A stretch of 64,000 nucleotides of DNA, taken from the NCBI RefSeq assembly GCF_004799645.1, contig NZ_CP031305.1:1-64000 (forward strand), read 5' to 3'. This document shows positions 17,320 to 26,886 of this stretch, piece after piece; the first letter of the stretch is position 1, and the number at the start of each line of letters is the position of its first letter. Both the position numbers and the translations under genes were made by a program. This DNA comes from Natronorubrum bangense. Its GTDB lineage: Archaea > Halobacteriota > Halobacteria > Halobacteriales > Natrialbaceae. The notes under the pieces were generated by a model. That model had not been told where the DNA came from. It saw only the letters and a program-made list of their open reading frames with translations, and made no database searches.

Positions 17320-17394
17320 GGGTTGGTGGTCTAGTCTGGTTATGACACCTCCTTGACATGGAGGAGGCCGGCAGTTCAAATCTGCCCCAACCCA
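17320..17394 (+). tRNA. tRNA-Val (GAC)
   Basis: A 75-base cloverleaf. The acceptor stem pairs GGGTTGG (17320-17326) with CCAACCC (17387-17393), with A73 as discriminator. The anticodon stem CCTCC/GGAGG encloses TTGACAT, giving anticodon GAC. The T arm GGCAG-TTCAAAT-CTGCC is intact. There is no intron and no encoded CCA. No integrase or attachment duplication is seen beside it. Confidence 0.95.
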
Positions 17395-17645
17395 TTTCTG
17401 ACGGAACAATAACCGACAAGCGACGCGAGTCGTTTGGTTTGAAAATATTCTGCAGTTCGAATCAGACGAGTTACACACCGCGACCAACCGCGAGCACGTC
17501 TCGAGAGGAGGCAAACCTGTGCGATTTGATTTCGGCTTCGAAGACGGTTCCGCTGTAGTGCGTCGCTTCTTTCGAGTCCTGTCACATACACCCATACTCT
17601 GTCGCAACCGAACGGTAGAAACGTGCGAGTCGACTCGAGCCGTGT

Positions 17646-18554
17646 ATGGAGGTACTCGGCCGGCTGGTGGCGTTGCTCGTCGTCTTGCTGCTTGGGACCG
17701 GACTGCGAGCCTCCGGTGTTCTCACTGCCGGCCGGACGGCACGACTGAACGCTGTTGCTTACTACATCGCGCTGCCGGCGCTGCTGTTCGTTTCCACGTA
17801 CGATCAGGCGATTGGCCAACTCCTCTCGCCGGCGCTGTTTCTGGGTCTTCTCTTCGTGTTGTTTACGACGGTGGGGATTGCGTGGCTCGTCCACCGCAAC
17901 CGGGACTCGAAGGGCCGCCAGAGCGTGGCCGTCATCCAGTCGTATCACTCGAACATCGGTTATCTCGGCGTGCCGCTTATTGCGGCGACGTTCGACCCGG
18001 CGGTAACGGCGATCGCGAGTGTGATTCTCGGGGTCGTGACGCTGGCCCAACTACCGCTGTCGGTGCTGATTTTGTCGACGCTCAACGGTGCTGATGCGGC
18101 GCTTGGCCCCAAACTGCGAGGGTTGGCGAAAAATCCCGTGTTGCTCTCGTTGCTCGTTGGACTCACGGTTGGGTCGGTCGGCCTCACGGTTCCCAGCCCT
18201 GCCGCAACCGGACTCGACGCAGTCGGCTCGCTGGCGCTGCCGCTGGCACTGCTTTGTGTCGGGGCCTCGCTCGAGATCGATCTGCCGGCGATCGATTACG
18301 GTGCGACCGGGTCCGTTGTCGCGCTGAAAATCGTCTGTATGCCAGCGCTCGCGTGGGTCGTCTTCTCCGCGCTAGCTGTCGATACGGCGACGTTTACTGC
18401 GGCTGTCGTGATGTTCGCCACGCCGACTGCGGTCTCGACGTTCGTCTTCGCCGCCGAACTCGGCGGTGACACGGAGTTTGCGTCACTGAACGTCTTCGTC
18501 ACGACGCTCGTCTCGATGGGGTCGTTGTTTCTGCTGATTTCGCTGGTCGGGTGA
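17646..18554 (+). CDS. AEC-family (auxin efflux carrier-type) transporter
   Basis: A 302-residue membrane protein with about ten hydrophobic segments arranged as two five-helix halves. The conserved core motifs are NAVAYYIALPALLFVSTYD in the first half, SYHSNIGYLGVPLIAATF in the fourth-span region, and VGSLALPLALLCVGASLEI in the second half. AEC/BASS-fold proteins export organic acids or auxin-like compounds; the substrate cannot be told. It is convergent with the acidic protein at 18608. Confidence 0.88.
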   Translation: MEVLGRLVALLVVLLLGTGLRASGVLTAGRTARLNAVAYYIALPALLFVSTYDQAIGQLLSPALFLGLLFVLFTTVGIAWLVHRNRDSKGRQSVAVIQSYHSNIGYLGVPLIAATFDPAVTAIASVILGVVTLAQLPLSVLILSTLNGADAALGPKLRGLAKNPVLLSLLVGLTVGSVGLTVPSPAATGLDAVGSLALPLALLCVGASLEIDLPAIDYGATGSVVALKIVCMPALAWVVFSALAVDTATFTAAVVMFATPTAVSTFVFAAELGGDTEFASLNVFVTTLVSMGSLFLLISLVG

Positions 18555-18607
18555 CGAAACACGAACTGCCAGACCGCCCACGGCGATGAGAGCTGCTGAG
18601 AGGCGGC

Positions 18608-19417
18608 CTATCCACCGAAGAACCGCTTGATACGGCCAACGAATCCGACTGCTTCGTCCTGCGTGTCGTCCTCGTCACTCGAGTCGTCCTCGTCGCGGTC
18701 GATCGAACCGGCGAGCGGCCCGGCGTCATCGCCGAGGTCGGCCGTTGTCGACTCGCTCCCGCTGTTCGAGGATGTCGACTGTGCCTGCGTCGCCTCGAGG
18801 TCATCCATCGAGAGCTCGATTTCGTCGACTGCTGGTGTCGCCTCCCGTCCCGTCCCCGCTTCGGCGGCCCGGACGTCCGCGCCGGTGACGGTGCCGTCTT
18901 CGATTCGGGCCGCGAGTTCCTCGAGCGAGGTGTCATCGTCAAGATCCGTGTCGTCGGGGATCGCCGTTGCCGCCGCATCGATGGCTGCCGCGGAGTCGGC
19001 ATCAGTGGTCCCGGTGTCGTCGGGAGCTGGTTCGGTCGGTGTTGGTGCCGTGTCCGTCGAGTCGCTAGGCGTCGACTCGGCGCGGTCACCGTGTTCTCCC
19101 GTGGCGGCCGACTGACTGCTGTCCTCGCTGGCGTCGTCGCTGTCGACTGTGTCGGCCGCTGGAATGTCGGTTTCGTCGAACTCGGTCGTCACGGGCTCGG
19201 CCGTATCGGTCGTCGTACCGTCGGCTGCGTTGCTCGAGTCGTCAGCCGCCGATTTCGTCTCGTCGAGCGAAGCGAGGATGTCGTCGACGCTTTGCTCGGA
19301 GACGACGCGTTGTGGGCCGCCGCCGGGTTCGAGCGTCTCGCTCGAGTCGCTGTCAGCGTCGGTTGACTCACTCGAGTCGGCTCCAGACTCGTCAGAGGAG
19401 GGCTGCTCGTCGCTCAT
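18608..19417 (-). CDS. Very acidic disordered protein with a C-terminal basic amphipathic tail
   Basis: A 269-residue protein that is mostly Ser/Asp/Glu/Thr low complexity. Three short ordered islands stand out: VVSEQSVDDILASLDE at about 38-53, IPDDTDLDDDTSLEELAARIEDGTVTGADVRAAE at about 153-185, and the terminal VGFVGRIKRFFGG. The last is basic and amphipathic and could dock on membrane or a partner. There is no signal peptide. The islands look like binding motifs on a disordered scaffold. No function is known to me. Isolated between convergent AEC and the BrkB-type gene, same strand as the latter. Confidence 0.7.
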   Translation of the reverse strand: MSDEQPSSDESGADSSESTDADSDSSETLEPGGGPQRVVSEQSVDDILASLDETKSAADDSSNAADGTTTDTAEPVTTEFDETDIPAADTVDSDDASEDSSQSAATGEHGDRAESTPSDSTDTAPTPTEPAPDDTGTTDADSAAAIDAAATAIPDDTDLDDDTSLEELAARIEDGTVTGADVRAAEAGTGREATPAVDEIELSMDDLEATQAQSTSSNSGSESTTADLGDDAGPLAGSIDRDEDDSSDEDDTQDEAVGFVGRIKRFFGG

Positions 19418-19522
19418 TGTGCACGTCTGTCCCTGCCGAGACTATAACTGTTCCCCAGTGGGATTGTCTCGACGCCCGACCGAAACCGGAAACGAAGGTG
19501 GCTTTGAGAGTAGACTGCCGGT

Positions 19523-20314
19523 TTAGGCTGGCTCTTCGGCCAGCGTTGGTTTCGAAAGCACGACGTTGAGCACGGCACCGAAGAGGATCAACATGCCGGC
19601 GAAGTAGAGCCAGGTCACGAAGAGCAACACGGCGCCGACTGCACCGTAGGCCTGATACTGACCGGCGTTGGCGGCATAGAGCTGAAACCCGACCTGAAGA
19701 ATCGTCCAGCCGACAGCGGCGAAGACAGCACCGGGAAGGATGTCGATGACTGTGACTGGAATCGGTGGCAACACGTAGTAGATCGGCACGAAGACGAGGA
19801 TAAGCCCGACCAGCAGCGTGATCCAGCTCAACAGACCAGCAAACGGCACGAAGTCGGCGGCGAGTCCGAGGATCGTTCCGATCACGATCATCAACACGAT
19901 CGCACCTACGCCCGCGACGATTACGGTGAGGCCGTCTTTGATCTGATCGATCAGGGAATCCTCGGCGACCTCGTCGTAGACCTTATCGAACGCGAGGCTG
20001 AGACCGCGAAAGACCTTGAGCGCACCCCACGTGGCGACGGCTAGTGCGACGACGGTCGCCTCTGCGCGTCCGGATTCGGTCGTCAACGCGCTGGTGACGA
20101 GGTCCTCGCCCGCTTCGGGAAGGAAGTCGCCGGCGACGAGAATGAGCCGTTCGGCCGCGTCCTCACCGCCGAGCAACGAGCCGACGACGAGCGCAAGCAA
20201 GACGAGCGGAATCAACGAGACGAACGCGTAGTAGGCGAAGCCGGCCGCAAGGAAAGAGAGGTCGCGGTCGTTTGCCGTCCGATAAACCGACCTGAGCGTC
20301 TCAGACACGTCCAT
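19523..20314 (-). CDS. YihY/BrkB-family membrane protein
   Basis: A 263-residue integral membrane protein with about six spans. The N-terminal amphipathic segment and FLAAGFAYYAFVSLIPLVLLALVV match the conserved start of the YihY/BrkB family. LILFGAVLNVVLS near the end corresponds to the final conserved span and short tail. The family is often called ribonuclease BN by old misannotation; a transporter or envelope role is more likely. It ends about 100 bp before the acidic protein gene on the same strand. Confidence 0.88.
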   Translation of the reverse strand: MDVSETLRSVYRTANDRDLSFLAAGFAYYAFVSLIPLVLLALVVGSLLGGEDAAERLILVAGDFLPEAGEDLVTSALTTESGRAEATVVALAVATWGALKVFRGLSLAFDKVYDEVAEDSLIDQIKDGLTVIVAGVGAIVLMIVIGTILGLAADFVPFAGLLSWITLLVGLILVFVPIYYVLPPIPVTVIDILPGAVFAAVGWTILQVGFQLYAANAGQYQAYGAVGAVLLFVTWLYFAGMLILFGAVLNVVLSKPTLAEEPA

Positions 20315-20398
20315 ACGGGATCGAAGACGGCCACCACTAAAGGTCTGTCAGTCGGCCACAGTTTCTGTCTTCCAGTGCAGTCTCGACACCACCCGGCC

Positions 20399-21178
20399 TC
20401 ACCACTCGACACAGAAGTTGTGTGATGCGTAGACTGCCCCGTCGTCGTCGATGTAGACGCCGACGCCGCCTCGATCCCAGGTCGGCGAGTCGCCTTCCTC
20501 GAGAATGGCTTGTCGGTGTGGAGTGGAGTTCATCCACTGATCGACGAGGCCGGTTGCAAGCGCCTCTGCGGACTGATAGTGGGCGGTGTCGTCGCCCCCA
20601 GGGGCTCCAACGGGGCGGTCGACCCACGTCTGGGCGATGTTCTCACCGTAGCCCCGACAGTAGTCGTCGACGTCGGTAAAACGCTCCATCGGCTCCTCGC
20701 CGTCGGGGTTGACGTGATCGAAGTACTCCCGATCGGCCATATCGTAGCTGTGGGCGCGGGCGACGGAGGCAACCGTGCCATCCCACTCGAGAGCCTCGAG
20801 ACCGTGGTCGGCCCGACGGTCGTTGACTTCGGCGTGGACGAAGTCCTCGACAGTTTCCGACTCAACCGTCTCGACGTCGGTTTCGTAGGCCGACTGGTTC
20901 GGGTCGGCCGGATCAGTAACTGCAGGATTGCGCTCACCCGTCGGTGGTGGCTCCGAACTCGGAGCGGGGAGCGACTCAGTGTCGGTGCTGTTGGGGACGG
21001 TAAACTCATCACCGTCGATGCCGAGGTCCTCGAGGACAGTCGGTGCGAACATCGCGGTTCCGAAAGCGAGTGCCCCGATCAGGGCGACGAAGACGAAAAA
21101 TCGCAACAGTGTCCGGATGACACCACGGTCAGCACTGTCGCTTTCGCTCGAGTCGTCTCCGGGACGGCGTCTTCCCAT
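20399..21178 (-). CDS. Membrane-anchored CAP (SCP/PR1)-domain protein
   Basis: A 259-residue protein. Residues 20-45 are a single transmembrane anchor (LLRFFVFVALIGALAFGTAMF), preceded by a basic/acidic cytoplasmic tip. An extracellular Ser/Pro/Thr linker runs to about residue 105, and the CAP domain occupies about 108-259. The domain shows VHAEVNDRRADHGLEALEWD, the His motif ARAHSYDMADREYFDHVNPDG, GENIAQTWVD and WMNSTPHRQAILEE, so both metal-site histidines are retained. It is presumed to act outside the cell; substrate is unknown. Confidence 0.88.
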   Translation of the reverse strand: MGRRRPGDDSSESDSADRGVIRTLLRFFVFVALIGALAFGTAMFAPTVLEDLGIDGDEFTVPNSTDTESLPAPSSEPPPTGERNPAVTDPADPNQSAYETDVETVESETVEDFVHAEVNDRRADHGLEALEWDGTVASVARAHSYDMADREYFDHVNPDGEEPMERFTDVDDYCRGYGENIAQTWVDRPVGAPGGDDTAHYQSAEALATGLVDQWMNSTPHRQAILEEGDSPTWDRGGVGVYIDDDGAVYASHNFCVEW

Positions 21179-21262
21179 CGGCTATTGGAACGGGTGGGCG
21201 AAATAAGACGCTCGTGGTTGGTTGCAGCCACTGATAGGCGACCCATGCAGCGACGACGGTGG

Positions 21263-21565
21263 TTAGTCGCCGCCAAAAATCGTCTCGTGGAAGCCGATTA
21301 CGAGCCCGGGAACGACCGCCATAAACAGATGCTCCTCGAGTGGAATCCCTGCGATATCGATCCCGGTTCGCAGTTTGATATCGAAGACGCCGACGGCGAG
21401 CGTGTAGCGATCCCAGACGTAGGCGATAGGATACAGTGCGAGGATCGTGATGGCGGCTTTTCGGAGCGCGTCTGCACGCCGGAGCAACAGGACGGCGATG
21501 GCACCCCAGAACAGCTCTGTCGCGAGATAGGTGTACCGACCGAGGACACTGATGTCGGGAATCAT
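21263..21565 (-). CDS. Single lycopene-cyclase-type domain protein
   Basis: A 100-residue membrane protein starting MIPDISVLGRYTYLATELFWG. It has three hydrophobic spans and the conserved GIPLEEHLFMAVVPGLVIGF segment, where the P-x-E-E motif marks the catalytic end of the lycopene cyclase domain (CrtYc/CrtYd type). Archaeal and fungal beta-cyclases normally carry two such domains in tandem (over 200 residues). This one has only one and no second copy lies nearby, so it could form a homodimer or have lost cyclase activity. It is divergent from the CBS gene. Confidence 0.75.
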   Translation of the reverse strand: MIPDISVLGRYTYLATELFWGAIAVLLLRRADALRKAAITILALYPIAYVWDRYTLAVGVFDIKLRTGIDIAGIPLEEHLFMAVVPGLVIGFHETIFGGD

Positions 21566-21668
21566 ACTGTATGTACAATGGCCAGGCCAAAAACATCCGG
21601 CTTGAACCCACCCAGCTAGAACGTGCGGTATGTTCAAAACCCCGGCGTGAGTATACGCGGATAGAACG

Positions 21669-22826
21669 ATGAATATCGCTGATATCGCCACCACGGAATA
21701 TATCGAAGTCGACGTTGGTACACGCATGGGGAAGGTCCGTTCGACCTTTGACAACGGCAACCCCAAGGGAATTATTGTCACCGATGACGGTGAGTACGAG
21801 GGCGTCATCAGCGAACGAGAGGTTCTCCAGTCCCACGTAGAGGACGACGCCAAGGTGTCGGCACTGATCAAACCCAGCCGGAACTCGCCGGCACCCAAAG
21901 TCGACCGGAACGAAGACGTTCGGGAGACCGCACGCGTCCTGATCGAGAGCAACTCGAAGGTCGCGCCGGTGTTCGAAAACGGGGAACTCTGGGGTGTCAT
22001 CAGCGGCGACGCAATCCTCGAGGCCGTCCTCGAGAACCTCGACACGCTCACCGTCGCGGACGTTTACTCGGACGATCCGGTTACGCTCGCGGAAGACGAT
22101 GGGATCGGCAAGGCGATCAACCACCTCCGAGAGCACGGAATCTCCCGTCTGCCCGTCGTCAACGAGAACGGCTACCTCTCCGGCGTTGTCACGACCCACG
22201 ATATCGCTGACTTCGCCATCCGAAAGAATCACACGACGACGACCGGCGACCGCGTCGGCGACTCCCAGCGACTGCTCGATGTCCCAATCTACGACATCAT
22301 GGCCAGCCCCGTCGCGACGACGACACTCGACACGACGGCCAAAGAGGCTGTCGAGCAGATGCTCGAGCAGGATTACGCTGGCCTGATGGTCACGCCCGAG
22401 GACGACGACCGCGTCGTTATCGGCGTCGTCACCAAGACGGACGTGCTGCGTGCGCTGACGTTCACCGAAGAAGAGCATATGGACGTCCAGATCACCAACA
22501 TCTCGATGCTCGATACGATCACTCGAGAGTCGATCGTCCAGAGCATCGAGCAGGTCTCTGATAAGTACGCCGACATGCAGGTGATGCACGCCCACGTGCG
22601 CTTCCACGAGCACAACGAGACGCTCCGTGGCACCCCGCTCGTCCAGTGTCAGGTCCGCCTGCGGACGAACAAAGGCCAGGTCGCCGGCACCGGCGAAGGC
22701 TACGGCGCGGAGAACGCCTTCCGCGTTGCCATCGACAAACTCGAGCGCAACGTTTTAGAGATCAAAGGCATCACGAGCGACGAGGAGTACCGCGGTCAGC
22801 TCCTGCGCAAGCTGAACGAGCTGTAA
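21669..22826 (+). CDS. CBS-domain protein with four CBS motifs
   Basis: A 385-residue soluble protein. Two tandem CBS pairs cover about 1-130 and 135-270 (for example MNIADIATTEYIEVDVGTRM, VADVYSDDPVTLAEDDG and IYDIMASPVATTTLDTTA). Residues 280-385 resemble a ribosome hibernation factor/HPF-like beta-alpha fold (MQVMHAHVRFHEHNETLRG, AENAFRVAIDKLERNVLEIKG). CBS pairs usually sense adenosine nucleotides, so the protein may couple energy state to ribosome or RNA binding; that coupling is inference. It is a well-conserved haloarchaeal gene with normal codon usage. Confidence 0.85.
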   Translation: MNIADIATTEYIEVDVGTRMGKVRSTFDNGNPKGIIVTDDGEYEGVISEREVLQSHVEDDAKVSALIKPSRNSPAPKVDRNEDVRETARVLIESNSKVAPVFENGELWGVISGDAILEAVLENLDTLTVADVYSDDPVTLAEDDGIGKAINHLREHGISRLPVVNENGYLSGVVTTHDIADFAIRKNHTTTTGDRVGDSQRLLDVPIYDIMASPVATTTLDTTAKEAVEQMLEQDYAGLMVTPEDDDRVVIGVVTKTDVLRALTFTEEEHMDVQITNISMLDTITRESIVQSIEQVSDKYADMQVMHAHVRFHEHNETLRGTPLVQCQVRLRTNKGQVAGTGEGYGAENAFRVAIDKLERNVLEIKGITSDEEYRGQLLRKLNEL

Positions 22827-22848
22827 CGGGACTGGCTGCGACTGATTC

Positions 22849-25052
22849 TCAGTCTCCTCGCTCGACCTCGAGACTGACCGTTTTGTGTACGTCTCGAGCC
22901 GAGCGAGCCACCTCCACGGTGTACGTGCCGGGATCGACCGTCCACCCTCGATCGAGGTCGTAGCGACCGAGCGCACGTGACTCGAGGCCGAGGTCAACGG
23001 TCCGCGCCTCGCCGGCCTCGAGTGCAATCGATTCGAACCCTGCGAGTTCACGTGTTGGACGCTCGACCGGCGACGATTCCGGCGGCCGGACGTACGCCTG
23101 TACGACCTCGCGACCGGGTCGGTCGGCGACGTTTTCGACGGTCACATGAACCGTCCGCCCGTCGACGACCGTCGCGTCTCGATACGAAACGTCCGCGTAG
23201 GTGTGGCCGTGTCCGAACGGATACGTCGGCTCCGCATCGACGCCGTCGGCGTCGAAGTGGCGATAGCCAATGAACACGCCTTCCTCGTACTGTGCCTCGC
23301 CGTCCACGCCGGGATACCGTCGCTGCTCGCTCGCAGGGTAGGCTACCTCGGGCGCGAACGTCACAGGTAGCCGTCCCGACGGATCGCGGTCGCCGTACAG
23401 CACCGAGGCGATCGCCGCGCCATCCGCCTGTCCCGGATACCACGCCTCGAGGATCGCATCGACATCGTCACGCCACGGGAGTTCGACAGGACCGCTCGAG
23501 GCGACTACGACCACCGTCTCGTCCGCCGCGGCGGCGACCGCCTCGACCAGTTCGTCCTGCTCGCCGGGTAATCGAAGCGAGTCGCGGTCTTTGGCCTCCG
23601 TCGTCCTGTCGCGGACGAAGACGACGGCGACGGCGGCGTCTCGAGCCGCCTCGACGGCTGCGTCGACGCTCGGTTCGGCTGCGTCGACACCGACCGGCTC
23701 CGCGGTGGTTGTCTCGTCCTCGGCAGCTGACTCGGCTTTGCCGTCACCGACGAACGGCAACACGTCGAACAGCGAGAGGGCCGGAACCGTGTCGACGCCA
23801 CGGGCGACCGTGACCGTTCCATCGGCGCGCGCGCGCGGATTCCCTCCGCTGGGCTTGTCGATTGGAACGGCGTCGTCTCGGAGGACCCTCCGCCACCGAG
23901 TGTCGCCTCGTGGACGTTCGGCCCGATGACGGCGACGTCCGTCTCCTCTGCGAGCGGGAGCACGCCGTCGTTCTCGAGCAAGACGGTTCCGCGTGCGGCG
24001 AGTCGCTCGGCGAGGCGGCGGTGGGCTGGCGTGTCGAGTGCACCCTCTCGCTCGAGTGAGGCGGCGCCGGTATCGGTGGCGGGATCCTCGAGGTGACCGA
24101 TTCGCTCGCGTTGCCCGAGGAGTCGCCGAACCATGTCCTCGAGTCGGTCAGGCTGGACCTCCCCAGCGTCGATGGCGGCCGCGAGCGGGTCGCCGAACAG
24201 TCCCGCGCGGGTTCCGTCGGGGAGCCCACTCATGATCTCGGCGGCTTCGCCCTCGAACTCATCCGGTGAGGGCCACTGGTCGTCCGACTCGTCGCCGGCT
24301 GCGACGCCCGGCATCTCGAGATCCAGTCCGGCGGTCGCTGCGCCGACAGTACTTTTGGTGCCGTACCAGTCCGAGACGACGTAGCCGTCGAACCCCCACT
24401 CGTCTTTGAGCACGTCGCCGACGAGGCGGGTGTGATCGCTCATGCGCATGCCGTTGACCCGATTATAGGCCGTCATTACGGAGCCAACACCGGCTTCGAC
24501 GGCGGCCCGAAACGGTCGCAGGTACAGTTCGCGAAGCGTTCGCTCGTCGACCTCGCTGCTGACGCTCACGCGGTCGGTTTCCTGATTGTTCGCGACGTAG
24601 TGTTTGACCGTCGCGATCACGTCCTCGTCGTGGATTCCAGTGACGGCACCGACGGCGAGTCTCGAGGCCACCACCGGATCCTCGGAGTAGTATTCGAAGT
24701 TTCGGCCACAGTGTGGCACCCGAATCAGGTTCGCCCCAGGCGCAAGCAGCGCGTCCTGGCCGAGCGCTCGTGCCTCTCGGGCCATCGCTGCCCCCTTCTC
24801 GCGCGCGAGGTCGGGATCGAACGTCGCTGCGACGGCAATCGGGGCCGGAAACGCCGTCGCTCGCTTTCTTTCGGCTCGAACCCCGAGTGGGCCGTCGACC
24901 AGCCGATACTCGGAAATCCCGAGTCGCTCGACACCCGGGAGATACCCCGTCGCCGTCCCCTCTGGATCGTCCATCCCGCGAACCAGCTGTAGCTTCTCCT
25001 CGCGAGTCAACTCCGTCAGTAACTGTTCGACGCGGGCAGACGAATCGTGCAT
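22849..25052 (-). pseudogene. Glycoside hydrolase family 3 (beta-glucosidase type), frameshifted
   Basis: The gene starts at 25052 (MHDSSARVEQLLTEL). The N-terminal (alpha/beta)8 domain has the GH3 sugar-binding motif KHYVANNQE and the nucleophile Asp in VVSDWYGT (about residue 228). The frame breaks near 23830, in an alternating GC run, within EGIRARA. Moving to another frame restores DGTVTVARGVDTVPALSLFD and then the C-terminal domain and the Fn3-like tail, which ends at 22849. A two-base gain (or one-base loss) repairs a protein of about 735 residues, the normal length. There is no signal peptide, so an intact enzyme would be cytoplasmic. It could be a true mutation, a slippage switch or a sequencing error. 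Confidence 0.85.
23825..23837. repeat. Alternating GC dinucleotide run at the GH3 frame break
   Basis: Thirteen bases of alternating G and C sit exactly where the GH3 reading frame changes. One dinucleotide too many in this run is enough to explain the shift, which fits polymerase slippage. Confidence 0.8.
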
Positions 25053-25109
25053 GCTACCGTGTCCAGACCGATACCGGGTAACTGTTCGGGAGGTGGCTAC
25101 CGAGAGCAG

Positions 25110-25817
25110 TCAGCGCCGTGGCGATTCGGCACCGCCCTCGAGGCCGCGATCCGTAATGCGGAACTGGACCGACTCGCCGGCCGGCTTCGACCGGTGTTTC
25201 TCGAGGGTCGCCCGCCGCTTCCCGCCGCGGAATCGCTCGAGTCGGAGGACGACGCCGGTCCAGTGCTCGAGTGTGTTTCCACCGAGCGCGCGCGTGCGAT
25301 CGGCGTCGGGGTCCGAAAAGACCTGGTTCGTGAGCACGACCGCCAGATTGTGTTTGCGTGCCAGTGAGAGGAGATGGGTAACCTGCCGGGCAACGCTGCG
25401 CAGCGCCTCGCCTTCGTCACCGTCTGCGGTTCGCTCGAGGCGATAAAAGCCGGTCGCGCTGTCGAGGACGATCAGATCGGCCTGCTGGGCGAACCCCTCG
25501 GCGTCGCGGACGGCTTCGGACTGCTCGTCGAAATCGAGCGCGTCCTCGATGACGATGCGGGAGGCGACGGCTTCGACGTCTTCGTCGTCGACGTGGGCCG
25601 ACAGCAGTTGCTGAAAGCGGTCAACGGAAACACCTTCGGTATCGATGTAGACGGCAGTACCTCCGGCGACGGCCGTTTCGACGGCTGCGGACAGCGCCAG
25701 GTTCGTCTTGCCCGCGGCTGGCGGGCCGTATAGCTGCGTGACGGTCCCACGTTCGAACCCCCCGCCGAGCAACTCGTCGACCGGGCGACAGCCGGTTGAG
25801 ATCGCCTCGTCGTTCAC
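25110..25817 (-). CDS. radB: DNA repair and recombination protein RadB
   Basis: A 235-residue RecA-family paralogue. The start is a GTG at 25817 (reading NDEAISTGCRPVDELLGGG); longer upstream reading crosses the promoter of the divergent gene. It has Walker A GPPAAGKTNL, Walker B LIVLDSATGFY and the L2-like region NLAVVLTNQVFSD, and it lacks the N-terminal helix-hairpin-helix domain of RadA, as RadB does. RadB is a recombination mediator assisting RadA in homologous recombination. It lies about 57 bp after the GH3 gene start on the same strand. Confidence 0.92.
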   Translation of the reverse strand: MNDEAISTGCRPVDELLGGGFERGTVTQLYGPPAAGKTNLALSAAVETAVAGGTAVYIDTEGVSVDRFQQLLSAHVDDEDVEAVASRIVIEDALDFDEQSEAVRDAEGFAQQADLIVLDSATGFYRLERTADGDEGEALRSVARQVTHLLSLARKHNLAVVLTNQVFSDPDADRTRALGGNTLEHWTGVVLRLERFRGGKRRATLEKHRSKPAGESVQFRITDRGLEGGAESPRR

Positions 25818-25937
25818 AGGTTGAGTTGGCAGGTTACGTGCAAAAAGGCCCCGAAACCGGCTGGTCGAGTCGCACCCGGAGACCGTCGCCGACCGAGTTC
25901 GTGTACGTTTATTCACGCTCGCGTCGAAGGCGACGAT

Positions 25938-26714
25938 GTGATCGTCGTCGCCACTGAAGATTTCGAAGTGTACCACGGCGTCGTCACCGAACTCCGCGAG
26001 CGCGGGACCGAGTTCACGACCGTCGAACCCGACACGGGGGTACCGGACCACACCACGGTCGTTATTACTGGCCCCGAGCACGCCGACGCGTTCGAATCCG
26101 TGACGACGATCGTCGCGGAGCCGGATGCGCCCAGACGCGCCGTCGATCAGGCGCTCGCTGCGGCTCGAGGGAACGGTGGCCGCACAGTCATCGGTGTCGA
26201 CCCGGGCCGCAACCCCGGGATCGCCGTCCTTGCAGGCGAGATGGTCGTCGCCGCCTTTCAGGTGCCACTGGCCAACGCGGTCGACGTGATTCAACGCGAA
26301 GCCGCCGACGCCACCTCACCGATCGTCCGCATCGGTGATGGCTCGCGTCTCCAGGGGTCGAAACTGGTCAACGACCTCGAGGACGTCCCGGTCGAACTCG
26401 TCGACGAGACGGGAACGACACCCTATCTCGGGACGGGCGCGCGAGGGATGGGTGATGTGCTCGCAGCCGTCAATATCGCTCGCCTCGAGGGCGAACCCGT
26501 CGAGACACGCGAGATCGATCCGACGGCGGGCGAGCTTCAGGCGATCAAGGACCGCTCGCGCGAACAGAGCGAGAACAACCGGGCGATCGATGAACTGCTT
26601 GCCCGGCGGGTCGCCACGGGAGAGTTAACGATCGACGAAGCGCTCGCGGAACATCGAAACAACGGCAGTGGCGGCCACGCTGACTCCCACGGGTCGGGAG
26701 CAACGGATGAGTAA
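25938..26714 (+). CDS. RNase H-fold (Holliday-resolvase-like) conserved archaeal protein
   Basis: About 258 residues, taken from the GTG at 25938 (IVVATEDFEVYHGVV); upstream in-frame sequence overlaps the divergent radB promoter. The segment TVIGVDPGRNPGIAVLAGEMVV is the first strand and Asp of an RNase H/RuvC-type fold, with further acidic positions around IVRIGDGS and VELVDETGTTPYLG. The C-terminus is a helical, charged tail. Function is unknown, but its fold and its divergent pairing with radB suggest nucleic-acid processing. Confidence 0.7.
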   Translation: MIVVATEDFEVYHGVVTELRERGTEFTTVEPDTGVPDHTTVVITGPEHADAFESVTTIVAEPDAPRRAVDQALAAARGNGGRTVIGVDPGRNPGIAVLAGEMVVAAFQVPLANAVDVIQREAADATSPIVRIGDGSRLQGSKLVNDLEDVPVELVDETGTTPYLGTGARGMGDVLAAVNIARLEGEPVETREIDPTAGELQAIKDRSREQSENNRAIDELLARRVATGELTIDEALAEHRNNGSGGHADSHGSGATDE

Positions 26715-26886
26715 CGACGTGGACGTAGGGGTCGGGACAGGCGTCATCGACAGCTTCTGCGACCGTCGTCAGTTGTGACTCGTCTCGAGTGGATATCACG
26801 ACGTCCGCCAACATACCGCAAGTTATCCCGAAATGACAGCCATCCACGGTCGCGATAAAGAGGAAAACAGTCGGCCGAAGCAGTGA

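Noticed and set aside
17320..17394. tRNA-Val as an integration site for a mobile island.
   Set aside because: No integrase gene and no duplicated tRNA 3' end were found on either side.
21129..22613. A 494-codon minus-strand frame covering the CBS gene.
   Set aside because: It is antisense to the CBS gene and crosses into other genes; the composition is a shadow pattern.
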